Assembly: GCF_011038785.1 (NCBI RefSeq)
Contig: NZ_JAAKDT010000031.1
Location: 1 to 41,719 of the forward strand
Direction of reading: 5' to 3'
DNA: 41,719 bases
Source of the DNA: Parabacteroides sp. ZJ-118
GTDB taxonomy: Bacteria > Bacteroidota > Bacteroidia > Bacteroidales > Tannerellaceae
Each line of letters opens with the position of its first letter. Position 1 is the first letter of the stretch. Positions 14,427-23,328 of the stretch are shown here, piece by piece. The notes under the pieces were generated by a model, which worked only from the letters and a program-made list of their open reading frames with translations, did no database searches and was not told where the DNA came from. A program made the position numbers and the translations under genes.

Positions 14427-16466
14427 ATGGAAAAACATTTTAAGAGAACGCTGATTACTACGGCGTTGCCGTACGCGAACGGGCCGGTGCATATCGGACA
14501 CCTGGCCGGGGTGTACGTGCCTGCGGATATTTACGCCCGTTACCTTCGGCTGAAAGGAGAGGAAGTGTTGATGATTGGCGGCTCGGACGAGCATGGGGTA
14601 CCCATCACGCTGAGAGCGAAGAAGGAGGGAGTCGCGCCGCAAGACGTGGTGGATCGCTACCACGGTATCATCAAGCGATCGTTCGAGGAGTTCGGCATCA
14701 CGTTTGACATCTATTCCCGTACCACCTCCGCCACGCATCACCGGATGGCCTCCGATTTTTTCCGCGCGCTGTATGATAAAGGCGAGTTCGTCGAGAAAAC
14801 AAGCGAGCAATACTACGATGAGGAGGCGAGGCAATTCCTGGCCGACCGCTACATCACGGGCACCTGCCCGCATTGCGGGAACGAGAAGGCCTACGGCGAC
14901 CAGTGCGAGGCCTGCGGCACCTCCCTCAGCCCGACGGACCTGAGAAACCCGAAATCCGCCATCAGCGGCAGCGAGCCGGTGATGCGCGAGACGAAGCACT
15001 GGTACCTGCCCCTGGACAAGTGGGAACCCTTCCTGCGCGAATGGATCCTGGAGGGTCATAAGGAATGGAAGCCGAACGTATACGGGCAGTGCAAGAGCTG
15101 GCTGGATATGGGGCTGCAGCCCCGCGCGGTGAGCCGCGACCTGGATTGGGGCATCCCCGTCCCCGTGGAAGGGGCCGAGGGAAAGGTGCTGTATGTCTGG
15201 TTCGACGCTCCGATCGGGTATATCTCCAACACGAAGGAGCTGCTGCCGGACAGCTGGGAGAGGTGGTGGAAGGACCCGGAGACCAAGATGGTCCACTTCA
15301 TCGGCAAGGATAACATCGTGTTCCATTGCATCGTGTTCCCCGCCATGCTGAGAGCGGAAGGCTCCTACAACCTGCCGGAGAACGTCCCCGCCAACGAGTT
15401 CCTCAACCTGGAGGGCGACAAGATCTCCACCTCCCGCAACTGGGCGGTCTGGCTGAACGAGTACCTGGTGGACATGCCGGGCAAGCAAGACGTGCTGCGC
15501 TACGTCTTGACGGCCAACGCGCCGGAGACGAAGGACAATGACTTCACCTGGAAAGACTTCCAGGCGCGCAACAACAACGAGCTGGTCGCTATCCTGGGAA
15601 ACTTCGTGAACCGCGCGTTGGTCCTCACGGATAAGTATTTCGGGGGCAAGGTGCCGGCGGCCGGCGAGTTGACGGACCCTGACCGGCAGACCCTGAAGGA
15701 ACTCGCGGAGGTGAAAGCGAACGTGGAACGCCTGCTGGATACCTACCACTTCCGCGACGCGCAGAAAGAGGCGATGAACCTGGCCCGCGTCGGGAACAAG
15801 TACCTCGCCGACGCCGAACCCTGGAAGCTGGCGAAGACGGACATGCCCCGCGTCGCCACCATCCTGAACATCGCCCTGCAGATCACGGCCAATCTGGCGA
15901 TCGCCTTCGAGCCCTTCCTGCCCTTCAGCATGGAGAAGCTGAACAAGATGCTGAATGTGGAGCCGTTGGGATGGAACCGCCTGGGCGCCGCGGACCTGTT
16001 GGAGGCCGGCCATCCGTTGGGCAAGGCCGAGCTGCTGTTCGAGAAGATCGAGGACAGCGTGATCGAGGCCCAGGTGCGGAAACTACTGGATACGAAGCGG
16101 GCGAACGAGGAGGCGAGCCACAAGGCGAACCCGATCCGCGGGCAGATCGAGTTCGACGATTTCACGAGGCTGGACATCCGCGTGGGTACGATCCTGGAAT
16201 GCGCGAAGGTGCCGAAGGCGGACAAGCTGCTCCAGTTCCGTATCGACGATGGCCTGGAGAAACGCACGATCGTATCGGGCATCGCCCAGCATTACAAGCC
16301 CGAGGAGCTGGTGGGCAGGCAGGTATGCTTCGTCGCCAACCTGGCCCCCCGCAAGCTGAAAGGCATCGTCTCCGAGGGCATGATCCTCTCCGCCGAGAAT
16401 TTCGACGGGAAGCTGGCGGTCATCACCCCGGAGAGGGAGGTGAAACCGGGTAGCGAGGTGAAATAA
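14427..16466 (+). CDS. metG: Methionyl-tRNA synthetase
   Basis: The 679-residue enzyme charges tRNA-Met with methionine. The class I signatures are HIGH (22-25, in GPVHIGHL) and KISTS (332-336), the family's form of KMSKS. The zinc knuckle uses C147, C150, C160 and C163. The DALR-type anticodon-binding helices lie at about 395-540. A carboxy-terminal EMAP/OB-fold tRNA-binding domain (about 572-679) begins [14 protein letters not shown], the dimerising appendix found in the larger bacterial form. Length matches that form. The start follows a TAAATTTG promoter box by 25 bases. Codon use is very GC-rich. A terminator follows 22 bases after the stop. Confidence 0.97.
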   Translation: MEKHFKRTLITTALPYANGPVHIGHLAGVYVPADIYARYLRLKGEEVLMIGGSDEHGVPITLRAKKEGVAPQDVVDRYHGIIKRSFEEFGITFDIYSRTTSATHHRMASDFFRALYDKGEFVEKTSEQYYDEEARQFLADRYITGTCPHCGNEKAYGDQCEACGTSLSPTDLRNPKSAISGSEPVMRETKHWYLPLDKWEPFLREWILEGHKEWKPNVYGQCKSWLDMGLQPRAVSRDLDWGIPVPVEGAEGKVLYVWFDAPIGYISNTKELLPDSWERWWKDPETKMVHFIGKDNIVFHCIVFPAMLRAEGSYNLPENVPANEFLNLEGDKISTSRNWAVWLNEYLVDMPGKQDVLRYVLTANAPETKDNDFTWKDFQARNNNELVAILGNFVNRALVLTDKYFGGKVPAAGELTDPDRQTLKELAEVKANVERLLDTYHFRDAQKEAMNLARVGNKYLADAEPWKLAKTDMPRVATILNIALQITANLAIAFEPFLPFSMEKLNKMLNVEPLGWNRLGAADLLEAGHPLGKAELLFEKIEDSVIEAQVRKLLDTKRANEEASHKANPIRGQIEFDDFTRLDIRVGTILECAKVPKADKLLQFRIDDGLEKRTIVSGIAQHYKPEELVGRQVCFVANLAPRKLKGIVSEGMILSAENFDGKLAVITPEREVKPGSEVK

Positions 16467-16488
16467 CGAGGCAAACGCAATAACGAGG

Positions 16489-16527
16489 GGGGCCGTCCCG
16501 TTCTAACGACGGGATGGCCCCGCTTTT
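16489..16527 (+). terminator. Intrinsic terminator after metG
   Basis: GGGGCC and TCCCGT (16489-16501) pair with ACGGGA and GGCCCC (16509-16521) around a 7-base loop, followed by GCTTTTT. It ends 3 bases before the first ATG of the next gene, so any mRNA reading through carries this hairpin across the ribosome-binding region. Confidence 0.85.
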
Positions 16528-16530
16528 TGG

Positions 16531-17673
16531 ATGGATAAGAAGATGCTTGAGAAACCGATACAGATGGTAGACCTGCGGAGGCAGTACGAACGCCTGCGCG
16601 GCGAGATCGACCCCGCCATGCGGGCGGTGATGGAGGCCTGCGCCTTTATCAACGGCCCTCAGGTGAGGGAGTTTTGCGACCGTTTATCCGATTATCTGGG
16701 TGTCCCCTACGTGATCCCGTGCGGCAACGGTACGGATGCCTTGCAAATCGCCCTGATGGCCTCCGGCCTGCGTCCGGGCGATGAGGTGATCGTCCCCGCC
16801 TTCACCTATATCGCCGCGGCGGAGGTGGCCCTGGCGCTTGGCCTGGTGCCGGTGCTGGTGGATGTGGATCCCCGGACATTCAATATCGACCCGGAAAAGA
16901 TAGAAGACGCCCTGTCCGAGAAGACGAGAGCCATTATCGCGGTCCACCTTTTCGGGCAGTGTTGCGATATGGAATCGATCGCGCGCGTCGCCGGCCGCCA
17001 TCAGCTGTCCGTGATCGAGGACAACGCCCAATCCCTCGGCGCGGATTATACCTTCTCGGACGGGACGGTGAGGAAAGCCGGTACGATCGCCTCCATCGGG
17101 ACGACCTCCTTCTTCCCCTCGAAACCGTTGGCCTGCTATGGCGACGGCGGGGCGATGTTCACCTCCGACGCGCGCCTGGCCGAGCGCCTGCGGATGATCG
17201 CCAACCATGGGCAGAAGGCGCGGTATCATCATACGCTGGTGGGTCGCAACTCCCGCCTGGACAGCTTGCAGGCCGCCGTCTTGGCGGTCAAGCTCCGGCA
17301 CCTGGAGGAATTCGCCGCCGCGCGTCGCGAGGTAGCCGCCGGATACGATGCCGCCTTTCGCGGCTCGGATGCCGTGCGCGCGCCGCAGCGGTCGGCCTTC
17401 TCGTCGCATGTCTATCATCAATATACGATACGGCTGGACGCGGATAAGCGGGATCGGGTACAAGCCGCGCTGAAAGAGCGAGGCGTCCCTTCCATGATTT
17501 ATTATCCGTTGCCCCTGCAGGAGCAAGAGGTGATGCGGTGCCGGTGCCGGATCTCCGGAGACTTGGACGTCGCCTCGCGCCTGAGCCGGTCCGTTTTATC
17601 CTTACCGATCCATACGGAGATGACGGAAGAGGAGCAAGCCTATATTATAGAATCTATAAAGAGTGTCTTATGA
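16531..17673 (+). CDS. DegT/DnrJ/EryC1-family sugar aminotransferase (WbpE-like)
   Basis: The 380-residue PLP enzyme transfers an amino group, usually from glutamate, to a keto sugar nucleotide. The PLP lysine is K198 in FFPSKPLACYGDGG; the ring-binding aspartate is D164 in VIEDNAQSLGA; the phosphate-binding GNGTDAL is at 65-71. With the overlapping downstream dehydrogenase it resembles the WbpE/WbpB pair that makes 3-amino sugars such as UDP-GlcNAc(3NAc)A, but the exact sugar is not provable here. The acetyltransferase (WbpD) and the 6-dehydrogenase (WbpA) that complete that pathway are not in the window. Starts at 16531, 16543 and 16564 are all possible; the last would begin MVDLRRQYE, the usual family start. 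The strong terminator just upstream leaves its promoter unclear. Confidence 0.88.
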   Translation: MDKKMLEKPIQMVDLRRQYERLRGEIDPAMRAVMEACAFINGPQVREFCDRLSDYLGVPYVIPCGNGTDALQIALMASGLRPGDEVIVPAFTYIAAAEVALALGLVPVLVDVDPRTFNIDPEKIEDALSEKTRAIIAVHLFGQCCDMESIARVAGRHQLSVIEDNAQSLGADYTFSDGTVRKAGTIASIGTTSFFPSKPLACYGDGGAMFTSDARLAERLRMIANHGQKARYHHTLVGRNSRLDSLQAAVLAVKLRHLEEFAAARREVAAGYDAAFRGSDAVRAPQRSAFSSHVYHQYTIRLDADKRDRVQAALKERGVPSMIYYPLPLQEQEVMRCRCRISGDLDVASRLSRSVLSLPIHTEMTEEEQAYIIESIKSVL

Positions 17674-18695
17674 GTAAGAAAATACGTTTCGCCGTGGTCG
17701 GCTGCGGCCATATCGGTAAGCGCCATGCCGAGATGATCGCCCGGGATGAGGGGGCGGAGCTGGTCGCTTTGTGTGATATCCGCCCAAGGGAGGAGCTGGG
17801 GATCGAGGCTTACGCGGTCCCCTTCGCCCGGGATATGGAGGAGCTGCTCCGCCTGGGATTGGAGATAGATGTGGTGAATATTTGCACGCCCAACGGCTTG
17901 CATGCCGCGATGGCGATCCGGGCGATAGAAAGCGGGCACCATGTGGTCATAGAGAAGCCGATGGCCTTGACCTTGGCGGATGCCGAGAAAGTGGTCTATA
18001 CCTCGTTGCGATTCCGCAAGCAGGTATTTTGCGTGATGCAAAACCGCTATTCCCCGCCTTCGGTCTGGATGAAGGAGATGGTCGAGTCCGGAAGGCTGGG
18101 TAAGATTTACATGGTGCAGCTGAATTGCTACTGGAACCGTGACGAACGCTACTATAAACCCGGAGGATGGCATGGCGACGCCGCCCTGGATGGTGGCACC
18201 TTGTTCACCCAGTTCTCTCACTTCATCGACATCCTGTACTGGCTGTTCGGGGATATCTGTAACATCCGGACCCGTCTCGCCGACTTCAACCACGAGAAAC
18301 TCACCGCCTTTGAGGATTCCGGTCTCGTGAATTTCAATTTCGTGAACGGTGGGATGGGCTGTTTGAACTACTCTACGGCGGTGTGGGACAAGAACCTGGA
18401 GAGCAGCATGCTGGTCGTGGCCGAGAACGGCAGCGTGAAAATCGGCGGCCAATATATGAACGCGGTGGAATATTGCCATATCAAGGATTATGAGATGCCG
18501 GAATTGGCCCCTACCAACCCCGGTAACGACTATGGCCCCTACAAAGGCTCCGCCCAAAACCACAACTTCGTGATCCGTAACGTGGTCAACGTCCTTTCCG
18601 GCGCCCCCGGCGAGATCATAACGACCAACGTCCTGGAAGGCATGAAGGTGGTGGACATCATACGGAGGATTTACGCGGGGAAAAGCGCGAGATAG
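17670..18695 (+). CDS. Gfo/Idh/MocA-family sugar-nucleotide dehydrogenase (WbpB/WlbA-like)
   Basis: The 341-residue oxidoreductase begins MSKKIRFAVVGCGHIGKRH, with the NAD-binding glycines at 11, 13 and 16, and has the family's EKP motif at 95-97. A carboxy-terminal beta-sheet substrate domain follows (WHGDAALDGGTLFTQFSHFID). WlbA/WbpB enzymes oxidise C3 of UDP-GlcNAc-uronic acid, giving the keto sugar used by the aminotransferase encoded just upstream. The start ATG overlaps the aminotransferase stop in ATGA (17670-17673), so the two are translationally coupled; longer upstream starts would run through that gene. Substrate is inferred from the pair, not proven. Confidence 0.88.
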   Translation: MSKKIRFAVVGCGHIGKRHAEMIARDEGAELVALCDIRPREELGIEAYAVPFARDMEELLRLGLEIDVVNICTPNGLHAAMAIRAIESGHHVVIEKPMALTLADAEKVVYTSLRFRKQVFCVMQNRYSPPSVWMKEMVESGRLGKIYMVQLNCYWNRDERYYKPGGWHGDAALDGGTLFTQFSHFIDILYWLFGDICNIRTRLADFNHEKLTAFEDSGLVNFNFVNGGMGCLNYSTAVWDKNLESSMLVVAENGSVKIGGQYMNAVEYCHIKDYEMPELAPTNPGNDYGPYKGSAQNHNFVIRNVVNVLSGAPGEIITTNVLEGMKVVDIIRRIYAGKSAR

Positions 18696-18723
18696 CGGTG
18701 CGTTTGAAAAGTCGCGTTTTTTT
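18686..18723 (+). terminator. Possible terminator at the end of the dehydrogenase gene
   Basis: CGCGA (18686-18690) near the stop codon can pair with TCGCG (18712-18716), followed by seven T. The stem is short and the loop long, so it may be leaky. Confidence 0.4.
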
Positions 18724-18746
18724 AGTGTCAGCCAAAGGTAAATGCT

Positions 18747-18754
18747 TATCTTTG
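18747..18754 (+). promoter_or_regulatory. -7 box (TATCTTTG) of the flippase/glycosyltransferase operon
   Basis: TATCTTTG is a perfect TAnnTTTG, 23 bases upstream of ATG 18778. It rules out the ATG at 18742 as the start because that codon would lie upstream of the transcription start. It marks the start of the AT-rich glycan gene run. Confidence 0.7.
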
Positions 18755-18777
18755 CCGCACTTTACCATACGTATCAA

Positions 18778-20220
18778 ATGGCGGAACAATCACTAAAAGA
18801 TAAGACAGCGAAAGGCCTCTTCTGGGGAGGAGTGAGCAATGGCGTGCAACAGATACTCGCGTTGCTGTTTGGAATCTTTTTGTCTCGTATATTATCGCCG
18901 GGAGATTATGGGATGGTTGGGATGTTGGCGATTTTTACGGGTTTTGCGAATGCTATTCAAGAAAGCGGCTTCTCGGCAGCTTTGACAAATAAGTTGGATA
19001 TTAAGCATGAGGATTATAACTCTGTATTTTGGTTTAATATAGTCGTAGGGATCGGCCTTTATGTGGTTTTGTTTTTCTCGGCGCCTTTGATTGCCGTTTT
19101 TTTTGACCAGCCGGATTTGTTGTGGGTATCCCGTATCGTATTTTTAAGTTTCTTGTTTGGTTGTTTTGGAACGGCACAAGCCGCTTACTTGTTTAGAAAC
19201 TTGATGGTCAAGGAAAGGGCTAAGATTGATATCTATGCGTTGTTACTATCCAACACCGCCGCACTGATCATGGCGTTGAATGGTATGGCCTATTGGGGGA
19301 TTGCCATTCAAGGAGCATTTTATATCTGTTTAGGTACTTTTCTCAGGTGGTATTATTCACCTTGGAGACCTACATTCTCTTTTAACCTTCAGCCTTTGAG
19401 GAAGATGTTCCCGTTTAGCGCAAGGTTGTTATTGACAAATCTGTTTAGCCAGATGTCTACGAATATCTTCTCCATCCTATTGGGTAAATTCTATACGGTT
19501 CAGCAAGTGGGTTATTATTCCCAAGGCTATAAATGGACGAATATAGGGGGTGGATTGATCACGGGAATGGTTTCGGGAGTAGCTCAGCCGGTATTCGCAC
19601 AAGTCTCTTATGAAAAAGAAAGGCAAGTACAGGTTTTAAGGAAAATGATCCGTTTCACGGCCTTTATATCTTTTCCATTGATGTTTGGCATGGCATTGGT
19701 CGCAAATGAGTTGATCCTGATTACGGTTACGGAAAAGTGGGCGCCTTGTGTCCCTATCTTACAATTACTGTGTGCTTGGGGAGCTTTTTCTCCGATATGC
19801 GAGCTTTATAAAAATATCGTGATCAGTCATGGGAAATCTAATATTTATTTGCATGCGAACGTAATATTTGGCATACTCCAGATACTATTGTTAATAATCA
19901 TGTTACCTTATGGGATTTTGTGGATGGTTGCGGCTTATGTAGTTGCTTACCTTTGCTGGCTGCTTGTATGGCATCGTTTTGCGAGCCGTTTGATGGGTGT
20001 TAGTTTATATCATGTAATAAGAGATATATCACCTTATTTTCTTATCACTCTCACCGTTTTGGGCTGCGCTTGGTGGGTCTCTCTTTTCTCGGAGAATATA
20101 TATGTACGGTTTGCTTTGAAGGTTATCGTATCTGTAATCTTATATATAGGAGTCATGTGGAAGACACAGTCTGTGATATTTAGGGAATGCATAGAGTTTA
20201 TATGGGAAAAAAGAAAATGA
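18778..20220 (+). CDS. wzx: Wzx-type oligosaccharide flippase (MOP superfamily)
   Basis: The 480-residue protein begins MAEQSLKDKTAKGLFWGG and has about 12-14 hydrophobic segments with the WzxC-type motif LSRILSPGDYGMVGM near residues 35-50 and ESGFSAALTNK. It would flip the undecaprenyl-linked sugar made by the neighbouring glycosyltransferases to the periplasmic face. The ATG at 18778 is preferred because the promoter box sits at 18747-18754. Its stop overlaps the next gene's ATG (ATGA at 20217-20220), so it opens a tightly packed operon. From here the DNA becomes AT-rich. It differs clearly from the flippase at 445-1923. Confidence 0.9.
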   Translation: MAEQSLKDKTAKGLFWGGVSNGVQQILALLFGIFLSRILSPGDYGMVGMLAIFTGFANAIQESGFSAALTNKLDIKHEDYNSVFWFNIVVGIGLYVVLFFSAPLIAVFFDQPDLLWVSRIVFLSFLFGCFGTAQAAYLFRNLMVKERAKIDIYALLLSNTAALIMALNGMAYWGIAIQGAFYICLGTFLRWYYSPWRPTFSFNLQPLRKMFPFSARLLLTNLFSQMSTNIFSILLGKFYTVQQVGYYSQGYKWTNIGGGLITGMVSGVAQPVFAQVSYEKERQVQVLRKMIRFTAFISFPLMFGMALVANELILITVTEKWAPCVPILQLLCAWGAFSPICELYKNIVISHGKSNIYLHANVIFGILQILLLIIMLPYGILWMVAAYVVAYLCWLLVWHRFASRLMGVSLYHVIRDISPYFLITLTVLGCAWWVSLFSENIYVRFALKVIVSVILYIGVMWKTQSVIFRECIEFIWEKRK

Positions 20221-21047
20221 AAACGTTATATTTAGTTCCAGTGGGGGGATTGGCTAATAGATATTATGCTATTTCATCGGCCATTTCGTTCTGTCGAGAT
20301 AACTCGATAAGGCTTCGGGTGATTTGGTTCAAGGATTGGGGGATGGGAGCAAATTTTCATTCTTTATTTCATATTGATATTGCTCCATCGGAAGTAGAGG
20401 TTATAGACGCGTCTTTCTGGCATTATATTTATGACCGTCCACGAAAACGTAATTTTTGGTTGCCTTATTTATATCAGAGAATGCGTTTCCCGGAGAGAAT
20501 TTATGAGAAGCATGTCTATGCATCATTCTCTTCTTCAACTTTGTTGAAATCATTTCAACGGTATAATTCTGTGTATTTGGTTCAATTTCAATCATTTTAT
20601 AAGCATGATAATACTTTTCGATATATTTTGCCGCTAGAAACGCATCAAAGGCAAATAAAGGCTCGTATCTCTGCGTTTACGAATCATCGTGTCATAGGGG
20701 TACACATTAGGCGTGGAGACCATTTGGCACCTACTTTAAACAGCCCGTTATCCTTGTTCACGATGAAGATAAAAGAAGAGATCGCAATTGATCCTAATAC
20801 GTTGTTTTATGTGGCGTCTGACTCATCCGAGGAAAAAAGAAGACTTTTAGATTTATTTGGAGACCGGATAATAACTAGCTTAAAAGAAGTGCGGAGAGAT
20901 AATGAGAATGGTATAGTTGATGCTTTGATTGAATTATATACATTGGCGCATACTGAGAAAATATATGGTTCAATGGCGAGTACTTATTCTACGTTAGCTG
21001 CCGACTTATTTTCAATTAAGTTGGAGGTCTTATCTTTAGTTCGGTGA
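20217..21047 (+). CDS. Glycosyltransferase with fucosyltransferase-type HIRRGD motif
   Basis: The 276-residue product starts with VPVGGLANRYYAISSAISFC, like the GGLGNQ opening of GT11-type fucosyltransferases, and contains GVHIRRGDH (about 161-169), the donor-binding arginine motif shared by GT11, GT23/NodZ and O-fucosyltransferases. It probably transfers fucose or another 6-deoxyhexose from a GDP-sugar. The ATG overlaps the flippase stop by 4 bases and is preferred to an in-frame ATG 30 bases upstream. The next gene is 52 bases on. Very AT-rich codons suggest acquisition from outside. The exact donor and linkage are unknown. Confidence 0.72.
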   Translation: MKTLYLVPVGGLANRYYAISSAISFCRDNSIRLRVIWFKDWGMGANFHSLFHIDIAPSEVEVIDASFWHYIYDRPRKRNFWLPYLYQRMRFPERIYEKHVYASFSSSTLLKSFQRYNSVYLVQFQSFYKHDNTFRYILPLETHQRQIKARISAFTNHRVIGVHIRRGDHLAPTLNSPLSLFTMKIKEEIAIDPNTLFYVASDSSEEKRRLLDLFGDRIITSLKEVRRDNENGIVDALIELYTLAHTEKIYGSMASTYSTLAADLFSIKLEVLSLVR

Positions 21048-21099
21048 TGATTTTTTATTTTACATCTTGAGTTAAAATATTATTTTATTATTGGAGGTA

Positions 21100-22191
21100 A
21101 TGAATAGAAATAAAATAAGAGTCTTAGCATTTTATTTGCCGCAATTTCATCCAATACCCGAAAATGATGAGTGGTATGGGAAAGGTTTTACGGAATGGAC
21201 GAACGTAGGTAAAGCCAAGCCTTTGTTCAGGGGGCATTATCAACCACAGGTTCCGGCAGACTTGGGATATTATGATTTGCGAGTTCCGGAAACTCGCCAG
21301 GCCCAGGCTGATATGGCAAGAGAGTATGGGGTGGAAGCATTCTGCTATTGGCATTATTGGTTTGGGAATGGAAGGCGTTTGCTGGAAAGGCCCTTTAATG
21401 AAGTATTGCTTTCAGGCAAACCGGATTTCCCTTTTTGTTTAGGGTGGGCAAATCATTCATGGAAAGGTATTTATAATGGAGTTAAGACGAAAGAGTCATT
21501 GATTGATCAAACTTATGGCGGACTTCTTGATTATGAGCGTCATTTCTATGACGTACTACCAGCGTTTGAGGATAAGAGATATGTGACTGTTGACGGGAAA
21601 CCTTTTTTCTTAATTTTCGCTCCAGCGGAAATTCCGGATTCTAGGGAGTTTATAGACTGTTGGCAACGTTTGGCTGCCCGGAATGGTTTAACGGGTATTC
21701 ATTTTGTCGCTCATACGTATCAACCCAATGATATAGATGATTTTCGGTCGATGGGATATGATGCGGTAAATGTCGTGAGACTATTTGAATACCAGAGAAT
21801 AGGTTTGTCTTTTTTTCAAAAGGCAGTTAATAAGATAAATAGAGAGTTTTTTAAACATGGTTTCTGGTGTAGATATAAGGATGCGATGAGGTACTTTTCT
21901 GGTAAAGAGGATGAGAAGGAAAATGTTTATCCTACAATAATTCCCAATTGGGATCATTCTCCTAGGACAGGACGTTATGGTGCTATTTTAAAAGGTTCGA
22001 CTCCTCAACTTTTTCAGAAACATGTAGAGCAAACGATTCGTTCGATCCTAAATAAGGACGATGATCATCGGATCGTGATTCTGAAGTCTTGGAATGAATG
22101 GGCTGAAGGAAATTATGTGGAGCCGGATTTGAATTTTGGCAGAGGCTATTTGGAGGCTTTACGTACGGCTTTGCAAAAGGATATCAGATAG
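21100..22191 (+). CDS. WbsX-family glycosyltransferase / GH99-like protein
   Basis: The 363-residue product begins with NRNKIRVLAFYLPQFHPIPE and GFTEWTNVGKAKPLF, the hallmark of the WbsX (Glyco_tran_WbsX, GH99-like) family common in O-antigen and capsule loci, with later motifs FCYWHYWFGNGRRLL, WANHSW and LKSWNEWAEGNYVEPD. The fold is related to endo-mannosidase GH99. Family members are presumed to act on or build rhamnose- or mannose-rich glycans, but activity is poorly defined. ATG 21100 is preceded by GGAGG at 21093-21097, one of few clear Shine-Dalgarno-like sequences in the window, although the spacing is short (2 bases). The next gene begins 6 bases after the stop. Confidence 0.88.
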   Translation: MNRNKIRVLAFYLPQFHPIPENDEWYGKGFTEWTNVGKAKPLFRGHYQPQVPADLGYYDLRVPETRQAQADMAREYGVEAFCYWHYWFGNGRRLLERPFNEVLLSGKPDFPFCLGWANHSWKGIYNGVKTKESLIDQTYGGLLDYERHFYDVLPAFEDKRYVTVDGKPFFLIFAPAEIPDSREFIDCWQRLAARNGLTGIHFVAHTYQPNDIDDFRSMGYDAVNVVRLFEYQRIGLSFFQKAVNKINREFFKHGFWCRYKDAMRYFSGKEDEKENVYPTIIPNWDHSPRTGRYGAILKGSTPQLFQKHVEQTIRSILNKDDDHRIVILKSWNEWAEGNYVEPDLNFGRGYLEALRTALQKDIR

Positions 22192-22197
22192 AGTCAT

Positions 22198-23322
22198 ATG
22201 AGAAAACGAGCGATTATATTACATCCGGCGATAGCTCCTTATCGAGTTGATTTTTTTAACTCGTTAGCTAAAGAGTTTGATGCAAGCTTTTATTTTGAGT
22301 TTGATAATGCTTTGGAACAGGCTTTTGATCAGGAAAAACTTAGAAAACGATTGTGTTTCGCACCTCATTTTCTTTCTTCAGGTTTTATGGGCATTAAGAA
22401 TCTGAGGCTTGGGGTACTGACTATTTTGTGGAAGAATAAGGCTGATGTTGTTTTTGTTTCAGAGTATAATTTGTTAGGACTTTTAGTATGTTTTTATAAG
22501 TTGTTGTTTAACTGGAATCTAACGGTGGTATCTATATGCGATGATAACGTATCGATGGTTCAAGGAGCGCATTTTGTTAAAAAGCTTACCCGTTACGTTA
22601 TGTTACATATCCTTTCGATCGTGATACTAGCTGATAATGATGTGCTGACTTGGTATGAAAACAATTTGAGATTTAAATCGAAATATATTTATTTTCCTAT
22701 TATTCAGTCAGATAGTTTTTTTAGAGAACGGTTGCTGAAAGCTTTATCAATTTCTGCCTCTGTTGCTAATAAGTATAGTTTAATAGGGAAAAAAAATATT
22801 TTATATGTGGGGCGTCTGGTTGAGATAAAGAATGTATCTCTTTTATTAAAAGCGTTTCGTCATGTTAACGCTGATTTCCCTGATGCTAGGTTGTTAATTG
22901 TAGGTGATGGAGATTTACGTAAAGATTTGGAGTCTCAGGTACAAGACTATATATCTGCAGGTTTAATACGGTTTATGGGAAAACAAGAAGGCTTAGACCT
23001 GTTGGCTTATTATAATTTATCACAAATTTTTGTTTTACCTAGTTTATATGAACCTTTTGGTACGGTTGTGAATGAGGCGTTATTATCCGGTTGCTATACT
23101 TTATGTTCATCTATCGCAGGATCGGCTTGTTTAATAGATGAGCCCCAAAATGGTTTAGTATTTGACCCTTCTAATGAATCCGATTTATGCCATAAGCTAA
23201 AAAAAGCATTGATGGGTGTTGTTGGACTTGAAGAGATAGCGTTGAAAGGTAATAAGATGCAAATTCGATATGCGGAGAGGATGGATTGTTTGTTAAAGTG
23301 TTTATATTTGGCAATTAATTAA
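22198..23322 (+). CDS. Family GT4 glycosyltransferase
   Basis: The 374-residue GT-B enzyme has the GT4 carboxy-terminal signature: NILYVGRLVEIKNVSLLL (about 199-216), LLIVGDGDLR, and the donor-binding EPFGTVVNEALLSG (E-x7-E). The amino-terminal half, starting ILHPAIAPYRVDFFNSLAKEF, binds the acceptor. It would add one sugar to a lipid-linked acceptor at the cytoplasmic membrane face. Donor is unknown. Extremely AT-rich (line 22681-22740 is 15/60 G+C by hand count). It lies in the operon, 6 bases after WbsX and 6 before the next GT. Confidence 0.88.
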   Translation: MRKRAIILHPAIAPYRVDFFNSLAKEFDASFYFEFDNALEQAFDQEKLRKRLCFAPHFLSSGFMGIKNLRLGVLTILWKNKADVVFVSEYNLLGLLVCFYKLLFNWNLTVVSICDDNVSMVQGAHFVKKLTRYVMLHILSIVILADNDVLTWYENNLRFKSKYIYFPIIQSDSFFRERLLKALSISASVANKYSLIGKKNILYVGRLVEIKNVSLLLKAFRHVNADFPDARLLIVGDGDLRKDLESQVQDYISAGLIRFMGKQEGLDLLAYYNLSQIFVLPSLYEPFGTVVNEALLSGCYTLCSSIAGSACLIDEPQNGLVFDPSNESDLCHKLKKALMGVVGLEEIALKGNKMQIRYAERMDCLLKCLYLAIN

Positions 23323-23328
23323 TACAAA

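Noticed and set aside
14394-16013. 539-codon minus-strand frame over metG
   Set aside because: Antisense shadow of a biased GC-rich gene.
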